From: Shinella zoogloeoides
Lineage (GTDB): Bacteria > Pseudomonadota > Alphaproteobacteria > Rhizobiales > Rhizobiaceae
Length of the DNA stretch: 64,000 bases
Assembly: GCF_030733845.1 (NCBI RefSeq)
Contig: NZ_CP132311.1
Coordinates: forward strand, 2,111,501-2,175,500
Direction: 5' to 3'
In this document: positions 28,634-37,189 of the stretch, piece after piece
How positions within the stretch are numbered: position 1 is the stretch's first letter
Layout of the letters: each line of letters begins with the position of its first letter
Notes under the pieces: model-generated
The model's database searches: none
What the model saw: only the letters and a program-made list of their open reading frames with translations
What the model was told of the DNA's origin: nothing
Program-made: the position numbers and the translations under genes

Positions 28634-29830
28634 ATGCGGCCAAACCTGAAGACGACACTTGCGGCAGGCCTTGCGGCCTTTCTTCTCGCCGGCAATGCGC
28701 ATGCCCAAACGGCAGCGGCCTGCGGCGGCGATGTCAGCGCGTTCCTTGAGGGCGTGAAGGCCGAGGCGCTGACGCGCGGCGTTTCCGCCGAGGTCGCCGA
28801 CCGCGCGCTTGCCGGCGCCGCCATCGACCAGAAGGTGCTGTCGCGTGACCGCGCCCAGGGCGTGTTCCGCCAGACCTTCCTCGAATTCTCCAAGCGCACG
28901 GTCAGCCAGTCGCGCCTCGACATCGGCCGCAAGAAGCTGAAGGATCTCGGCTCCGTCTTCGCCCGCGCCGAGCAGGAATTCGGCGTGCCGGGCCCGATCA
29001 TCGCCGCCTTCTGGGCCATGGAGACCGACTTCGGCGCCGTTCAGGGCGATTTCAACACCCGCAACGCCCTGGTGACGCTCTCGCACGATTGCCGCCGTCC
29101 CGAGCTCTTCCGCCCGCAGCTTCTCGCGGCCATCGAAATGGTCGGCCATGGCGACCTCGACCCGAACGGCACGACGGGCGCCTGGGCCGGCGAAATCGGC
29201 CAGGTGCAGATGCTGCCGAAGGACATCATCGAATTCGGCGTGGATGGCGACGGCGACGGCCATATCGACGTCAAGAAGAGCGCGCCCGACGCCATCCTGA
29301 CGGCCGCCAAGTTCATCCAGCATCTCGGCTTCACCAAGGGCCAGCCGTGGATCCAGGAAGTGTCCGTGCCGAAGGTGCTGCCCTTCGAGAAGACCGGCCT
29401 GCAGCCGGGCATGAAGGCCGCCGACTGGTTCGCGCTCGGCGTCAAGCCGCGCGACGGCGACACGTCCTTCGGCAATCTCGAAGCCTCTCTTGTGCTGCCG
29501 CAGGGTCGCAAGGGCCCGGCCTTCATCACCTATCCGAACTTCAACATCTATCTCGAATGGAACCAGTCCTTCATCTACACGACGTCGGCCGCCTATTTCG
29601 CGACCCGTCTTGCCGGCATGCCGCCCTATGAGCGCGGCACGCCGGAGGAAGGCCTTTCCGACGACGCCATGAAGCAGCTCCAGACCAAGCTGCAGGGCCA
29701 CGGCCACGACGTCGGCAAGATCGACGGCATTCTGGGTTCCGGCACGCGCGCCGCGATCCAGAAGGAACAGCTGCGCCTCGGCCTGCCGGCAGACGGCTGG
29801 GCCACACAGGCCCTGCTCTCCGCCCTCTGA
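28634..29830 (+). CDS. MltB-family lytic murein transglycosylase with peptidoglycan-binding domain
   Basis: Periplasmic lytic transglycosylase, 398 aa. Signal peptide ends near AHA-QT (residue 25). The SLT_2 (MltB) domain has the catalytic Glu in FWAMETDFG, NALVTLS and GEIGQVQMLPKD; a C-terminal PG-binding-1 domain follows (from about 330, LQTKLQGHGHDVGKIDG). ATG 28634 follows AAGGAG by 8 nt. It follows the GH25 gene on the same strand with a 145-bp gap, so a separate promoter is likely. Confidence 0.92.
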   Translation: MRPNLKTTLAAGLAAFLLAGNAHAQTAAACGGDVSAFLEGVKAEALTRGVSAEVADRALAGAAIDQKVLSRDRAQGVFRQTFLEFSKRTVSQSRLDIGRKKLKDLGSVFARAEQEFGVPGPIIAAFWAMETDFGAVQGDFNTRNALVTLSHDCRRPELFRPQLLAAIEMVGHGDLDPNGTTGAWAGEIGQVQMLPKDIIEFGVDGDGDGHIDVKKSAPDAILTAAKFIQHLGFTKGQPWIQEVSVPKVLPFEKTGLQPGMKAADWFALGVKPRDGDTSFGNLEASLVLPQGRKGPAFITYPNFNIYLEWNQSFIYTTSAAYFATRLAGMPPYERGTPEEGLSDDAMKQLQTKLQGHGHDVGKIDGILGSGTRAAIQKEQLRLGLPADGWATQALLSAL

Positions 29831-29882
29831 CGGAATCGGGTGGCCGACCGCCATCCGGTGCTGTAAACCTCGCCCAGACCCG

Positions 29883-29928
29883 AAGCGGCGCATGCCCGGT
29901 CGAACCGGACATGCGCCGTTTGTCTTTG
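29883..29928 (+). terminator. Terminator after the MltB-family gene
   Basis: Long hairpin (about 29886-29900 with 29904-29918, one internal mismatch) followed by a T-rich stretch, about 55 bp past the stop codon. Confidence 0.75.
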
Positions 29929-29978
29929 TCTTGCCGTATCCACGCCGCTTCGCCTGGATGCCCTGGGAGGGGGAACGC

Positions 29979-30908
29979 ATGGAACAGCCGGTTGCAGCAA
30001 CACGCATGAGCGCCCAGACCTGGGGCCTGCTCGCGCTCCTCGGCATGATCTGGGGCGGTTCCTTCTTCTTCGCGCGCGTGGCGGTCGCCCATGTGCCGCC
30101 GGCGACGCTCGTGCTGCTGCGTGTCGGCATCGCGGCGCTTGCGCTGCACGTCTACGTCGCCGGCCGCTTCGGCATCTACGCGACGCTGCGCGAGCGCTGG
30201 CGCGAGTTCCTGCTGCTCGGCCTCATCAACAATGCCGTGCCGCACATGCTGATCTTCCTCGGCCAGACACAGATCGGCGCGGGCCTCGCCTCCATCCTCA
30301 ACGCGACGACGCCGATCTTCACCGTGCTCATCGCCAACCGCATGACCGTGGACGAAAAGCTCTCGTCGGAGAAGATCGCCGGCTGCCTCATCGGCCTCGT
30401 CGGCACCGCGGTGCTGATCGGCCCGCGAGCGCTTGCGCCGTTTACCGGCGCCGGCGGCCCGCCGCTCTGGGCGGTCCTCCTGCCGGTGCTGGCCGCCGTC
30501 TCCTACGGCTTTGCCGCGACCTACGGCAAACGCTTCCGCGGCACCGCCCCGCCCGTCATCGCCGCCGGCCAGCTGACGGCCTCGACGCTGCTGATGCTGC
30601 CGGTCTCCCTTGCGCTCGATTCGCCCTGGCAGCTTCCCCTGCCCCCGCTGTCGGCCATCCTCGCCGTGCTGGCGCTGGCGCTCGTCTCGACGGCCTACGG
30701 CTACATCCTGTTCTTCCGGATCATGGCGGCGGCCGGCGCGACCAATACCTCGCTCGTCACCCTGCTCGTGCCGCCCAGCGCGATTCTCGCCGGCATGCTG
30801 TTCCTCGGCGAAACCCTGACGCCGCTCGGCATCCTCGGCATGGCGCTGGTGCTCGCGGGCCTCGTTGTGCTCGACGGGCGTGTCCTCGCCCGTTTGCGCA
30901 CCGCCTGA
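29979..30908 (+). CDS. EamA/DMT family transporter
   Basis: Inner-membrane drug/metabolite transporter, 309 aa, with about ten hydrophobic segments and two EamA repeats (MIWGGSFFFARVAV in the first, ISY/YGFAATYGKRF opening the second). The conserved NATTPIFT and GETLTPLGILGMALVLAG segments are typical. Substrate unknown. ATG 29979 follows a strong GGGAGGGGG site. A paralogous family member lies at 37186-38130. Confidence 0.88.
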   Translation: MEQPVAATRMSAQTWGLLALLGMIWGGSFFFARVAVAHVPPATLVLLRVGIAALALHVYVAGRFGIYATLRERWREFLLLGLINNAVPHMLIFLGQTQIGAGLASILNATTPIFTVLIANRMTVDEKLSSEKIAGCLIGLVGTAVLIGPRALAPFTGAGGPPLWAVLLPVLAAVSYGFAATYGKRFRGTAPPVIAAGQLTASTLLMLPVSLALDSPWQLPLPPLSAILAVLALALVSTAYGYILFFRIMAAAGATNTSLVTLLVPPSAILAGMLFLGETLTPLGILGMALVLAGLVVLDGRVLARLRTA

Positions 30909-31187
30909 AGAGGCCGGGAACAAAGCGCCTTTCCGGCCGTTTCATGGCGATACGCCGGATTGCGGACCCGACTTACGCCATAATGGTAAATGCACAATGT
31001 CGGCATTCGTCATTTGGTAGGGATTGTGAATTTTTTGTGGCGCGCACGATAAAGGAGGAAATTCAGCAGGTTAGAGCTGTTAATAACCATCGGGCCGAGC
31101 CCGGATGTTGCAACGCAGCAACAAAATACCTTTCCAACCCGCTTTTTTCGGTCGTAATATCGGACCGTAAACGCAAGGAGGTCAGCC

Positions 31188-31265
31188 ATGGGACTCACAC
31201 ATTCCTTGAATGTTCTGATGATCAGTGCAGCGTTCCTCTTCATCGCAACGATGATCTTCATCTGA
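31188..31265 (+). CDS. Putative 25-residue membrane peptide
   Basis: A 25-codon ORF (start MGLTHSLNV, end ATMIFI) with an ideal ribosome site, AAGGAGG at 31175-31181, six bases before the ATG. After a short polar N-terminus, residues 8-25 are almost entirely hydrophobic, so a single membrane helix is predicted. A TAATAT -10-like hexamer lies at 31155-31160, and a terminator follows at 31329-31370, so it could be a self-contained transcription unit. I do not recognise a function; coding status is inferred from the ribosome site and composition. Confidence 0.6.
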   Translation: MGLTHSLNVLMISAAFLFIATMIFI

Positions 31266-31327
31266 GGCGATCCAAGCGAAGCAGAAAGGTCAGGGACAAG
31301 AACAAGAAACCCTGCCGAAACCCATTG

Positions 31328-31370
31328 AAAAAACGCATGGCCCCGGAGACGGCGCCATGCGTTTTTATTT
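31328..31370. terminator. Bidirectional terminator between the small ORF and metF
   Basis: Perfect stem of about 12-13 bp (31329-31341 with 31354-31366) flanked by A6 on the left and T5 plus further T on the right, suiting both the plus-strand small ORF and metF on the minus strand. Confidence 0.85.
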
Positions 31371-31401
31371 GAAGCCTTCGGCATTCGGGCCTGGCGAAGA
31401 A

Positions 31402-32307
31402 CTAGGCCGCAGCGCCCGCAGCGCGGCTCCGGTCGATCTTCGCAAAGCCGACGCCGTCGCAAACCGCCGAAACCATCGCCGCCCGGTTCATCGTATAGAA
31501 GTGGAACTCGCTGATGCCGCGGGCGATGAGGTCGTTCACCTGGCGGATCGCGAGGTCGACCGCAACGGCGGCACGCTCCTGCGGACGATCTTCGAACGGA
31601 CCGAGGCGTTCTGCAAGCCAGCCCGGCACCGAGGCGCCGCACAGGTCGGCGAATTTCTGGACCTGCGCGAGATTGTGCACCGGCAGGATGCCTGGCACGA
31701 TCGGGATCGTGATCCCCGCCTTGCGCACGCGCTCCAGATAGCGCTCGAAATCGTCGTTCTCGAAGAAGAACTGCGTCAGCGCGCGCGTGGCGCCGGCATC
31801 CACCTTGCGCTTGAGCATGTCGATATCGGCGGCGACATCGGGGCTTTGCGGATGTTTCTCCGGATAGGCGGAGACGGAGACCTCGACATCGGCGAGTGCG
31901 CGCAGGCCCGCCGTCAGTTCCGCCGCATTGGCATAGCCGCCCGGATGCGGCTGGTAGGCCGCGCCGACGCCGCCCGGCGGATCACCGCGCAGCGCCACGA
32001 AATGATGGACGCCCACCGCCTGGAACTCCGCGACGACGGCATGCACCTCCTCCTTCGTCGCACCGACGCAGGTAAGGTGCGAGGCGGCCGGCAGGCCCAT
32101 CTTCAGGAGATGGCGCACCGTCGCCAGTGTCGGTGCCTTGGTGGAACCGCCCGCGCCATAGGTGACCGACATGAAGCCCGGCTCATAGGCCGAAAGCTGG
32201 GCGGCCGTCTCCCAGAGCTGGCCTTCTGCCTCCGCCGATTTCGGCGGGAAGAATTCGAAAGACAGACGGATGTCCTTGTGGGCCCTGGTGGCGGTCGCCT
32301 GCTTCAT
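31402..32307 (-). CDS. metF: 5,10-methylenetetrahydrofolate reductase
   Basis: Flavoenzyme reducing methylene-THF to methyl-THF, the methyl donor for methionine synthesis; 301 aa, normal length. It shows the N-terminal SFEFFPPKS motif with the catalytic Glu, TYGAGGST, VALRGDPP and QFFFENDDFERY, all MetF hallmarks. ATG 32307 has AGGAGGAG upstream. It begins one base after the stop of the sahR-like gene, so the two are surely co-transcribed. Confidence 0.96.
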   Translation of the reverse strand: MKQATATRAHKDIRLSFEFFPPKSAEAEGQLWETAAQLSAYEPGFMSVTYGAGGSTKAPTLATVRHLLKMGLPAASHLTCVGATKEEVHAVVAEFQAVGVHHFVALRGDPPGGVGAAYQPHPGGYANAAELTAGLRALADVEVSVSAYPEKHPQSPDVAADIDMLKRKVDAGATRALTQFFFENDDFERYLERVRKAGITIPIVPGILPVHNLAQVQKFADLCGASVPGWLAERLGPFEDRPQERAAVAVDLAIRQVNDLIARGISEFHFYTMNRAAMVSAVCDGVGFAKIDRSRAAGAAA

Positions 32308-32308
32308 G

Positions 32309-33316
32309 TCAACTCCTCCTGCGGATCGCGATGGGGTCGGCCGCCTGTTCGCGCTGGTCGCGGGCAAGCCAGATTGTCACGGTGAGCGCATCGGCAGCCG
32401 AATGCGCGGGTTTGAGGTCGACGACCTCCTCGACGGCGAGCCCCGCCTTCTCCAGCCACTCGGAGAGGGTCTGGTGCGAGAAGCCGAGGCGGATATGGGC
32501 GTGCTCGTCGCGCAGGTGCTCCAGCGCGTGCGGCGCCAGGTCGATGATCGCAAGGCGGCCGCCGGGCGCCAGCATGCGCGCGGCTTCTGCGATCGCCGCG
32601 TCCGGCTCGTCGAGGAAATGCAGGACCTGGTGGATCGTCACGACGTCGAATTCGTCGCGCTCCAGCGGCAGGTTGAAAATGTCGCCATGGCGGATCGAGG
32701 CCTTGGTGATGCCGGCGCGGTCGAGATTGGCGCGGGCCACCGCCAGCATGTCGCGGCTGGCATCGACGCCGACGCCGCGGCGGTAGAGCCCTTCGAAGAG
32801 CTGGAGGATGCGCCCGGTGCCCGTGCCGAGATCGAGGAAGGCGCCGACCGGGGCCGTGCCGATCATCTCGGCGAGCTTCGCCTCCACTTCCGCCTCGCTG
32901 ACATGCAGGCGCCGCACCGCATCCCACTCCGCCGCGTTGCGGCTGAAATAGGCCTGCGCCTTGTCGGAACGGATCTTCTTGAGCGCGCGCAGGCGCTCGT
33001 CGTCGCGGGTAAAGACCGCGTCCGCCGGCTCGGCCGCATCGAGGAGCTGGTGGGCGAGCGCGACGGCGGGGCCGCCCTGGCTCAGCCGGAAGAAGGCCCA
33101 GGCCCCTTCCTGGTAGCGATCGACGAGGCTCGCCTCGGCCAGCAGCTTCAGGTGGCGCGAGATGCGCGGCTGGGACTGGCCGAGGATATCGGTGAGATCG
33201 GTCACGGTAAGGTCGCCATGCGAGAGCAGCGCGAGCAGGCGAAGGCGCGTCGGCTCGCCCGCCGCCTTCAGGATCTCCACGATGTCGTCCAGTCCGAGTT
33301 TCTGCATGTCGCCCAT
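32309..33316 (-). CDS. sahR: ArsR-type regulator fused to a SAM-dependent methyltransferase domain, SahR-like
   Basis: 335-aa two-domain protein: an ArsR winged helix (about residues 8-85, with SQPRISRHLKLLAEA as recognition region) and a class I methyltransferase fold with motif I LDLGTGTG (161-168). This architecture is that of SahR, described as an S-adenosylhomocysteine-responsive repressor of methionine-cycle genes in Proteobacteria; coupling to metF supports that role. ATG 33316 follows GGAAAG; a TTG five codons upstream is possible. A perfect inverted repeat lies at 33333-33352. Confidence 0.85.
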   Translation of the reverse strand: MGDMQKLGLDDIVEILKAAGEPTRLRLLALLSHGDLTVTDLTDILGQSQPRISRHLKLLAEASLVDRYQEGAWAFFRLSQGGPAVALAHQLLDAAEPADAVFTRDDERLRALKKIRSDKAQAYFSRNAAEWDAVRRLHVSEAEVEAKLAEMIGTAPVGAFLDLGTGTGRILQLFEGLYRRGVGVDASRDMLAVARANLDRAGITKASIRHGDIFNLPLERDEFDVVTIHQVLHFLDEPDAAIAEAARMLAPGGRLAIIDLAPHALEHLRDEHAHIRLGFSHQTLSEWLEKAGLAVEEVVDLKPAHSAADALTVTIWLARDQREQAADPIAIRRRS

Positions 33317-33332
33317 GATCTTTCCAATCAAG

Positions 33333-33352
33333 ACATAAAGATATGTTTATGT
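33333..33352. promoter_or_regulatory. Probable SahR operator
   Basis: Perfect inverted repeat ACATAAA-N6-TTTATGT, 16 bp upstream of the sahR start codon. Its position and symmetry fit autoregulation of the sahR-metF operon by an ArsR-type dimer. Confidence 0.7.
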
Positions 33353-33411
33353 GATTAACTCGCGTCGCGCAAGAGCCAATCCGTGTCGCCGATCTTCCCA
33401 TCAACAGGCCC

Positions 33412-33439
33412 AAAGAAAAACCCCGGCGAACCGGGGTTT
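33412..33439 (-). terminator. ettA terminator
   Basis: Nine-bp perfect stem (33418-33426 with 33431-33439), CGAA-type loop and, read on the minus strand, a following T tract. It lies 26 bp beyond the ettA stop. Confidence 0.85.
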
Positions 33440-33464
33440 CTCAAAAGGGCGATGACGTTTTCGC

Positions 33465-35114
33465 TCAGCGGGTCAGGCGCTTGTAGGCCTGGCTGCCGGG
33501 GTTGAGGGCGTCGGGGCCGAGGCGGCGCACCTTGTCTTCCTCATAGTCCTCGAAATTGCCTTCGAACCACTCCACATGGCCGTCGCCTTCGAAGGCCAGG
33601 ATATGCGTCGCCAGACGGTCGAGGAACATGCGGTCGTGGCTGATGATGATCGCGCAGCCGGCGAAGTTTTCGAGCGCGCTTTCCAGCGCACCCAGCGTTT
33701 CCGTGTCGAGGTCGTTGGTCGGTTCGTCGAGCAGCAGCACATTGCCGCCGGCCTTCAGCATCTTGGCAAGGTGCACGCGGTTGCGCTGGCCGCCGGACAG
33801 GTTGCCGACCTTCTGCTGCTGGTCGCCGCCCTTGAAGTTGAAGGCGCCGCAATAGGCCCTGGAGTTCATGTCGAACTTGCCGAGCTTGATGACTTCGGCA
33901 CCGCCGGAGATTTCCTCCCAGACCGTCTTGTTGCCGTCGAGCGCATCGCGGCTCTGGTCGACATAACCGAGCTGGACGGTGTCGCCGATGCGGATCGAGC
34001 CGGCATCGGGCTGTTCCTGGCCGGTAATCATCTTGAACAGCGTCGACTTGCCGGCGCCGTTCGGACCGATGATGCCGACGATGCCGCCCGGCGGCAGCTT
34101 GATCGACAGGTCGTTGATCAGCGTGCGGTCGTCAAAGCCCTTCTTGATGCCTTCCAGTTCGATGACCACGTTGCCGAGGCGCTCAGAGACCGGGATGATG
34201 ATCTGGGCATCGCCGGGCCGGATGTTTTCGGCCGCATCGACCAGCTGTTCGTAAGCCTTGATACGGGCCTTGGACTTGGCCTGACGCGCCTTCGGGCTGG
34301 AAGCGATCCACTCCTGTTCGCGCGACAGCGCCTTCTGGCGCCCGGCTTCCTCGCGGCTTTCCTGCTTCATGCGCTTGGCCTTGGCCTGCAGGTAGGCGGA
34401 GTAGTTGCCTTCGTAGGGAATGCCGCGGCCGCGGTCGAGCTCGAGGATCCAGCCGGTCACGTTGTCGAGGAAGTAACGGTCGTGGGTGATCATCATCACG
34501 GCGCCCGGATAGTCGCGCAGGTGCTTTTCCAACCAGGCGATGGTCTCGGCGTCGAGATGGTTGGTCGGCTCGTCCAGCAGCAGAAGGTCGGGCTGCGACA
34601 GAAGCAGGCGGCAGAGCGCGATACGGCGGCGCTCACCACCCGACAGCACCGTGACGTCGGCGTCCTTCGGCGGGCAGCGCAGCGCTTCCATCGCCATCTC
34701 GACCTGCTGTTCGAGGTCCCAGAGGTTCTGGCTGTCGATGATGTCCTGGAGCTTGGCGCCCTCTTCCGCCGTCTCGTCGGAATAGTTCATCATCAGCTCG
34801 TTGTAGCGGTCGAGCACGGCCTGCTTGTCGGCCACGCCTTCCATGACGTTCTCGAAGGCCGTCTTGGTCGGGTCGAGCTTCGGCTCCTGCTCCAGGTAAC
34901 CGACGGTCGCGCCTTCGGCGAGCCAGGCTTCCCCGGTATATTCCTTGTCCTGACCGGCGATGATACGAAGGACGGTCGACTTACCCGCGCCGTTCGGGCC
35001 GAGGATGCCGATCTTGGCATCGGGATAGAAAGACAGGTTGACGTTTTCGAGAATTTTCTTGGCGCCGTAGGACTTGTTGAGCCCCGACATGTGATAGATG
35101 AACTGACGTGCCAT
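33465..35114 (-). CDS. ettA: Energy-dependent translational throttle protein EttA (ABC-F ATPase)
   Basis: Soluble ABC-F protein that binds the ribosomal E site and gates entry into elongation according to ATP/ADP. The 549-aa protein has two ABC cassettes (GPNGAGKST and LSGGERRR in the first, GPNGAGKST and LSGGQRNR in the second), both Walker B LLLDEPTN(H/D)LD motifs, and the arm insertion and linker. ATG 35114 gives the family-typical MARQFIYHM start; the frame extends upstream without support. Confidence 0.94.
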   Translation of the reverse strand: MARQFIYHMSGLNKSYGAKKILENVNLSFYPDAKIGILGPNGAGKSTVLRIIAGQDKEYTGEAWLAEGATVGYLEQEPKLDPTKTAFENVMEGVADKQAVLDRYNELMMNYSDETAEEGAKLQDIIDSQNLWDLEQQVEMAMEALRCPPKDADVTVLSGGERRRIALCRLLLSQPDLLLLDEPTNHLDAETIAWLEKHLRDYPGAVMMITHDRYFLDNVTGWILELDRGRGIPYEGNYSAYLQAKAKRMKQESREEAGRQKALSREQEWIASSPKARQAKSKARIKAYEQLVDAAENIRPGDAQIIIPVSERLGNVVIELEGIKKGFDDRTLINDLSIKLPPGGIVGIIGPNGAGKSTLFKMITGQEQPDAGSIRIGDTVQLGYVDQSRDALDGNKTVWEEISGGAEVIKLGKFDMNSRAYCGAFNFKGGDQQQKVGNLSGGQRNRVHLAKMLKAGGNVLLLDEPTNDLDTETLGALESALENFAGCAIIISHDRMFLDRLATHILAFEGDGHVEWFEGNFEDYEEDKVRRLGPDALNPGSQAYKRLTR

Positions 35115-35320
35115 GTAAGCGTACTCCGCATTCGCAGGAAATTTGCCCGCTATGTAGGCGAATTCTCCGCCCGCGGCAATCAGCGAAAGCGCCAGCGCAC
35201 AAGCCTTCTCCCGCAATTCCCCGAAGGCAGGGCCATCAGAAGCCAACCCTCCTGCCCCGCACGGCGCAAACCGCACCCGGCACCGTCACGGGACGGTGGG
35301 GAGTACCCGCCGAACGGCCC

Positions 35321-36055
35321 CTAGCCCGCCGACGCCATGCCCGTAAAACCTTCGGTGCAGCGCGATTTCGTCGGAGACGACCCGTCGATCAGCGCCGACA
35401 GCGTGCCCTCGCCGGCGGCAAGGCCGATGGTGAGGCCGATCACCATGGTCCGGTCGCCCGCCTTGCGGCAGGCAAGGCGCACCCGCTCGCCGGCCCCGGG
35501 GCCGAAGGCCTTGTCGAAGGCGGCGCGAACCTCGGCGAGCGTCAAGGTGCCGCCGGCCTTGCCGGTAAAGAGCGCCGGCACCGGCGAGGCATTGAGCTGG
35601 TCGAGCAGATCGAGCGAGCGGTCGTAATAGGCCTCCGCCGAGGCGGCGACGCAACTGCCGCTGCGCAGCCATTGCTGACGGTCGAGGCCGAGCCGCGCGG
35701 CAGGCATGGCCGCCATGAGGCGCTGCTTCGTCGCCACGGCGAGCGTGATGTCCGGCAGGTCCGTCCACTTGCCCTTGCGCGCCCGCTGCTTCAGGTCGGC
35801 CTCGATGCCGCAATAACTCTTGCGCACCTGGAAGCGGCTATGCAGCGAGAATTGCCTTGCAGCCGGCGATGTCGCGGAGAAATCTGCGCAGCCGCGGCTC
35901 TTCGGCCGCGCCGCGCAGTAACCCGGCTGCCAACTGAGGGAGAGGACTTCCCGCGTCCCGCCGCCGTCCGGCACGGACTGCGCCAGCGCGACCCCGGCAG
36001 CCAGCAGAAAGGAGATGCATGCGGCAAGAACGGAAAATGCAGCTTTCGTCTTCAT
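35321..36055 (-). CDS. Secreted RNase T2-family protein with degenerate active site
   Basis: 244-aa exported protein (signal peptide ending near ALA-QS, residue 26) with the overall pattern of RNase T2: SWQPGYC (residues 41-47), SYCGIEADL, the LLDQLNASPV helix, paired cysteines. The active-site motifs are altered. CAS1, normally HGLWP, reads HSRFQ (only His72 kept). CAS2, normally HEWxKHGTC, reads QQWLRSGSC (127-135), so the catalytic Glu and second His are Gln and Ser. It is probably inactive as an RNase. A 206-bp gap separates it from ettA. Confidence 0.8.
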   Translation of the reverse strand: MKTKAAFSVLAACISFLLAAGVALAQSVPDGGGTREVLSLSWQPGYCAARPKSRGCADFSATSPAARQFSLHSRFQVRKSYCGIEADLKQRARKGKWTDLPDITLAVATKQRLMAAMPAARLGLDRQQWLRSGSCVAASAEAYYDRSLDLLDQLNASPVPALFTGKAGGTLTLAEVRAAFDKAFGPGAGERVRLACRKAGDRTMVIGLTIGLAAGEGTLSALIDGSSPTKSRCTEGFTGMASAG

Positions 36056-36223
36056 GACCCAGCCCCCAAATGAGAACAAAACAAGATCATATACAACCTA
36101 AAACGAGAAAATTGCAACCATGAATCGGAAAAATCCCGAAATGCGAGAAGATAAGGAAAAATACACGCCGCATCCCGTTGTGTTTGCATGGCAAATCGCG
36201 TTGACCTTTGCCGAACGGGAGGA

Positions 36224-37189
36224 ATGGTGGTGTTTTCAGAAGCCGGGACGCTGAAGAGTACAAGCGGGGCGACGCTCGCACTGCGTCATGAGCCGGCGCG
36301 CGGCGACGCACGCGGCATCCTCCTCCTCAGCCACGGCCTTGCCGAGCACAGCGCGCGTTATGCGGCCTTTGCCGCACACATGGCGGCGGAAGGTTTTCAC
36401 GTCTATGCCCACGACCATCGCGGCCATGGCTTCACAACAGCGCCGGATGCGCCGCGCGGCCAGTTCGCACCGTGCAACGGCATCGGCCGCGTGATCGCGG
36501 ACATGCGCGCCGTCAGGGACCATGCCGTCGCCCGGCATCCGGGCCTGCCGGTCGTGCTCTTCGGCCATTCGATGGGCGGGCTGCTGGCGCTCGCCTTCGC
36601 CGAGGCGCATCCGGCCGACATCGATGCGCTGGCCGTCTGGAATTCCAACCTCGAACCCGGCCTTGCCGGACGCATCGCGCAGGGCGTGCTGGCGGCCGAG
36701 CGCATGCTGAAGGGTTCGGACGTGCCGAGCGGCATCCTGCCGCGCCTCACCTTCGGCGCCTGGGGGAAATCCATCGCCGGCCGGCGCACGGCGTTCGACT
36801 GGCTGTCGCACGAGCCCGCCGAGGTGGACGCCTATATCGCCGATCCCCTCTGCGGCTTCGACGTCAACGTCTCCATGTGGATCGACATCTTCGCCGTGAC
36901 CTTTGCCGGCGCCTCGGCCGACGGGCTCGCCCGCCTGCCGAAGCGTCTGCCCATCCATCTTGTCGGCGGCGACGAGGACCCGGCGACGGATCGCGGCCGG
37001 GCGACGCTGGCCTTTGCCGAACGGCTCAAGAAATCACGGCTTGAGGACGTCACGACGATGGTCTATCGCGGCATGCGTCACGAGACGCTGAACGAAAGCC
37101 CGGCGTTGCGCGATCCCGCCGTCGATGCCTTTGCCGGCTGGTGCCGGCGGGTCGTCGAGGAAAGGCGCCGGGTCCCGGAACACACATGA
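36224..37189 (+). CDS. Alpha/beta hydrolase, monoacylglycerol lipase/lysophospholipase-like
   Basis: Serine hydrolase of the alpha/beta fold, about 321 aa. Oxyanion and nucleophile signatures LLLSHGLAEHS, HDHRGHG and GHSMGG are visible; the late DEDPATD and MRHETLNE segments supply Asp and His. It resembles PldB/monoglyceride lipases. The start is uncertain: GGGAGG at 36217-36222 could serve ATG 36224 or, with better spacing, GTG 36227 or 36230. Its stop overlaps the downstream EamA gene by 4 bp. Confidence 0.85.
   Translation: MVVFSEAGTLKSTSGATLALRHEPARGDARGILLLSHGLAEHSARYAAFAAHMAAEGFHVYAHDHRGHGFTTAPDAPRGQFAPCNGIGRVIADMRAVRDHAVARHPGLPVVLFGHSMGGLLALAFAEAHPADIDALAVWNSNLEPGLAGRIAQGVLAAERMLKGSDVPSGILPRLTFGAWGKSIAGRRTAFDWLSHEPAEVDAYIADPLCGFDVNVSMWIDIFAVTFAGASADGLARLPKRLPIHLVGGDEDPATDRGRATLAFAERLKKSRLEDVTTMVYRGMRHETLNESPALRDPAVDAFAGWCRRVVEERRRVPEHT

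Noticed and set aside
30992..31018. Seven-codon ORF ending in Trp upstream of the small peptide gene, considered as a leader peptide
   Set aside because: A single Trp codon, no attenuator pairing and no trp gene downstream.
31010..31642. Minus-strand frame extending from inside metF through the small-ORF region
   Set aside because: It is out of frame with metF, crosses the bidirectional terminator and has no domain.
33576..35324. 582-codon plus-strand frame opposite ettA
   Set aside because: Antisense shadow of a clear ABC-F gene; composition is typical of a complementary frame and no ribosome site or domain is seen.
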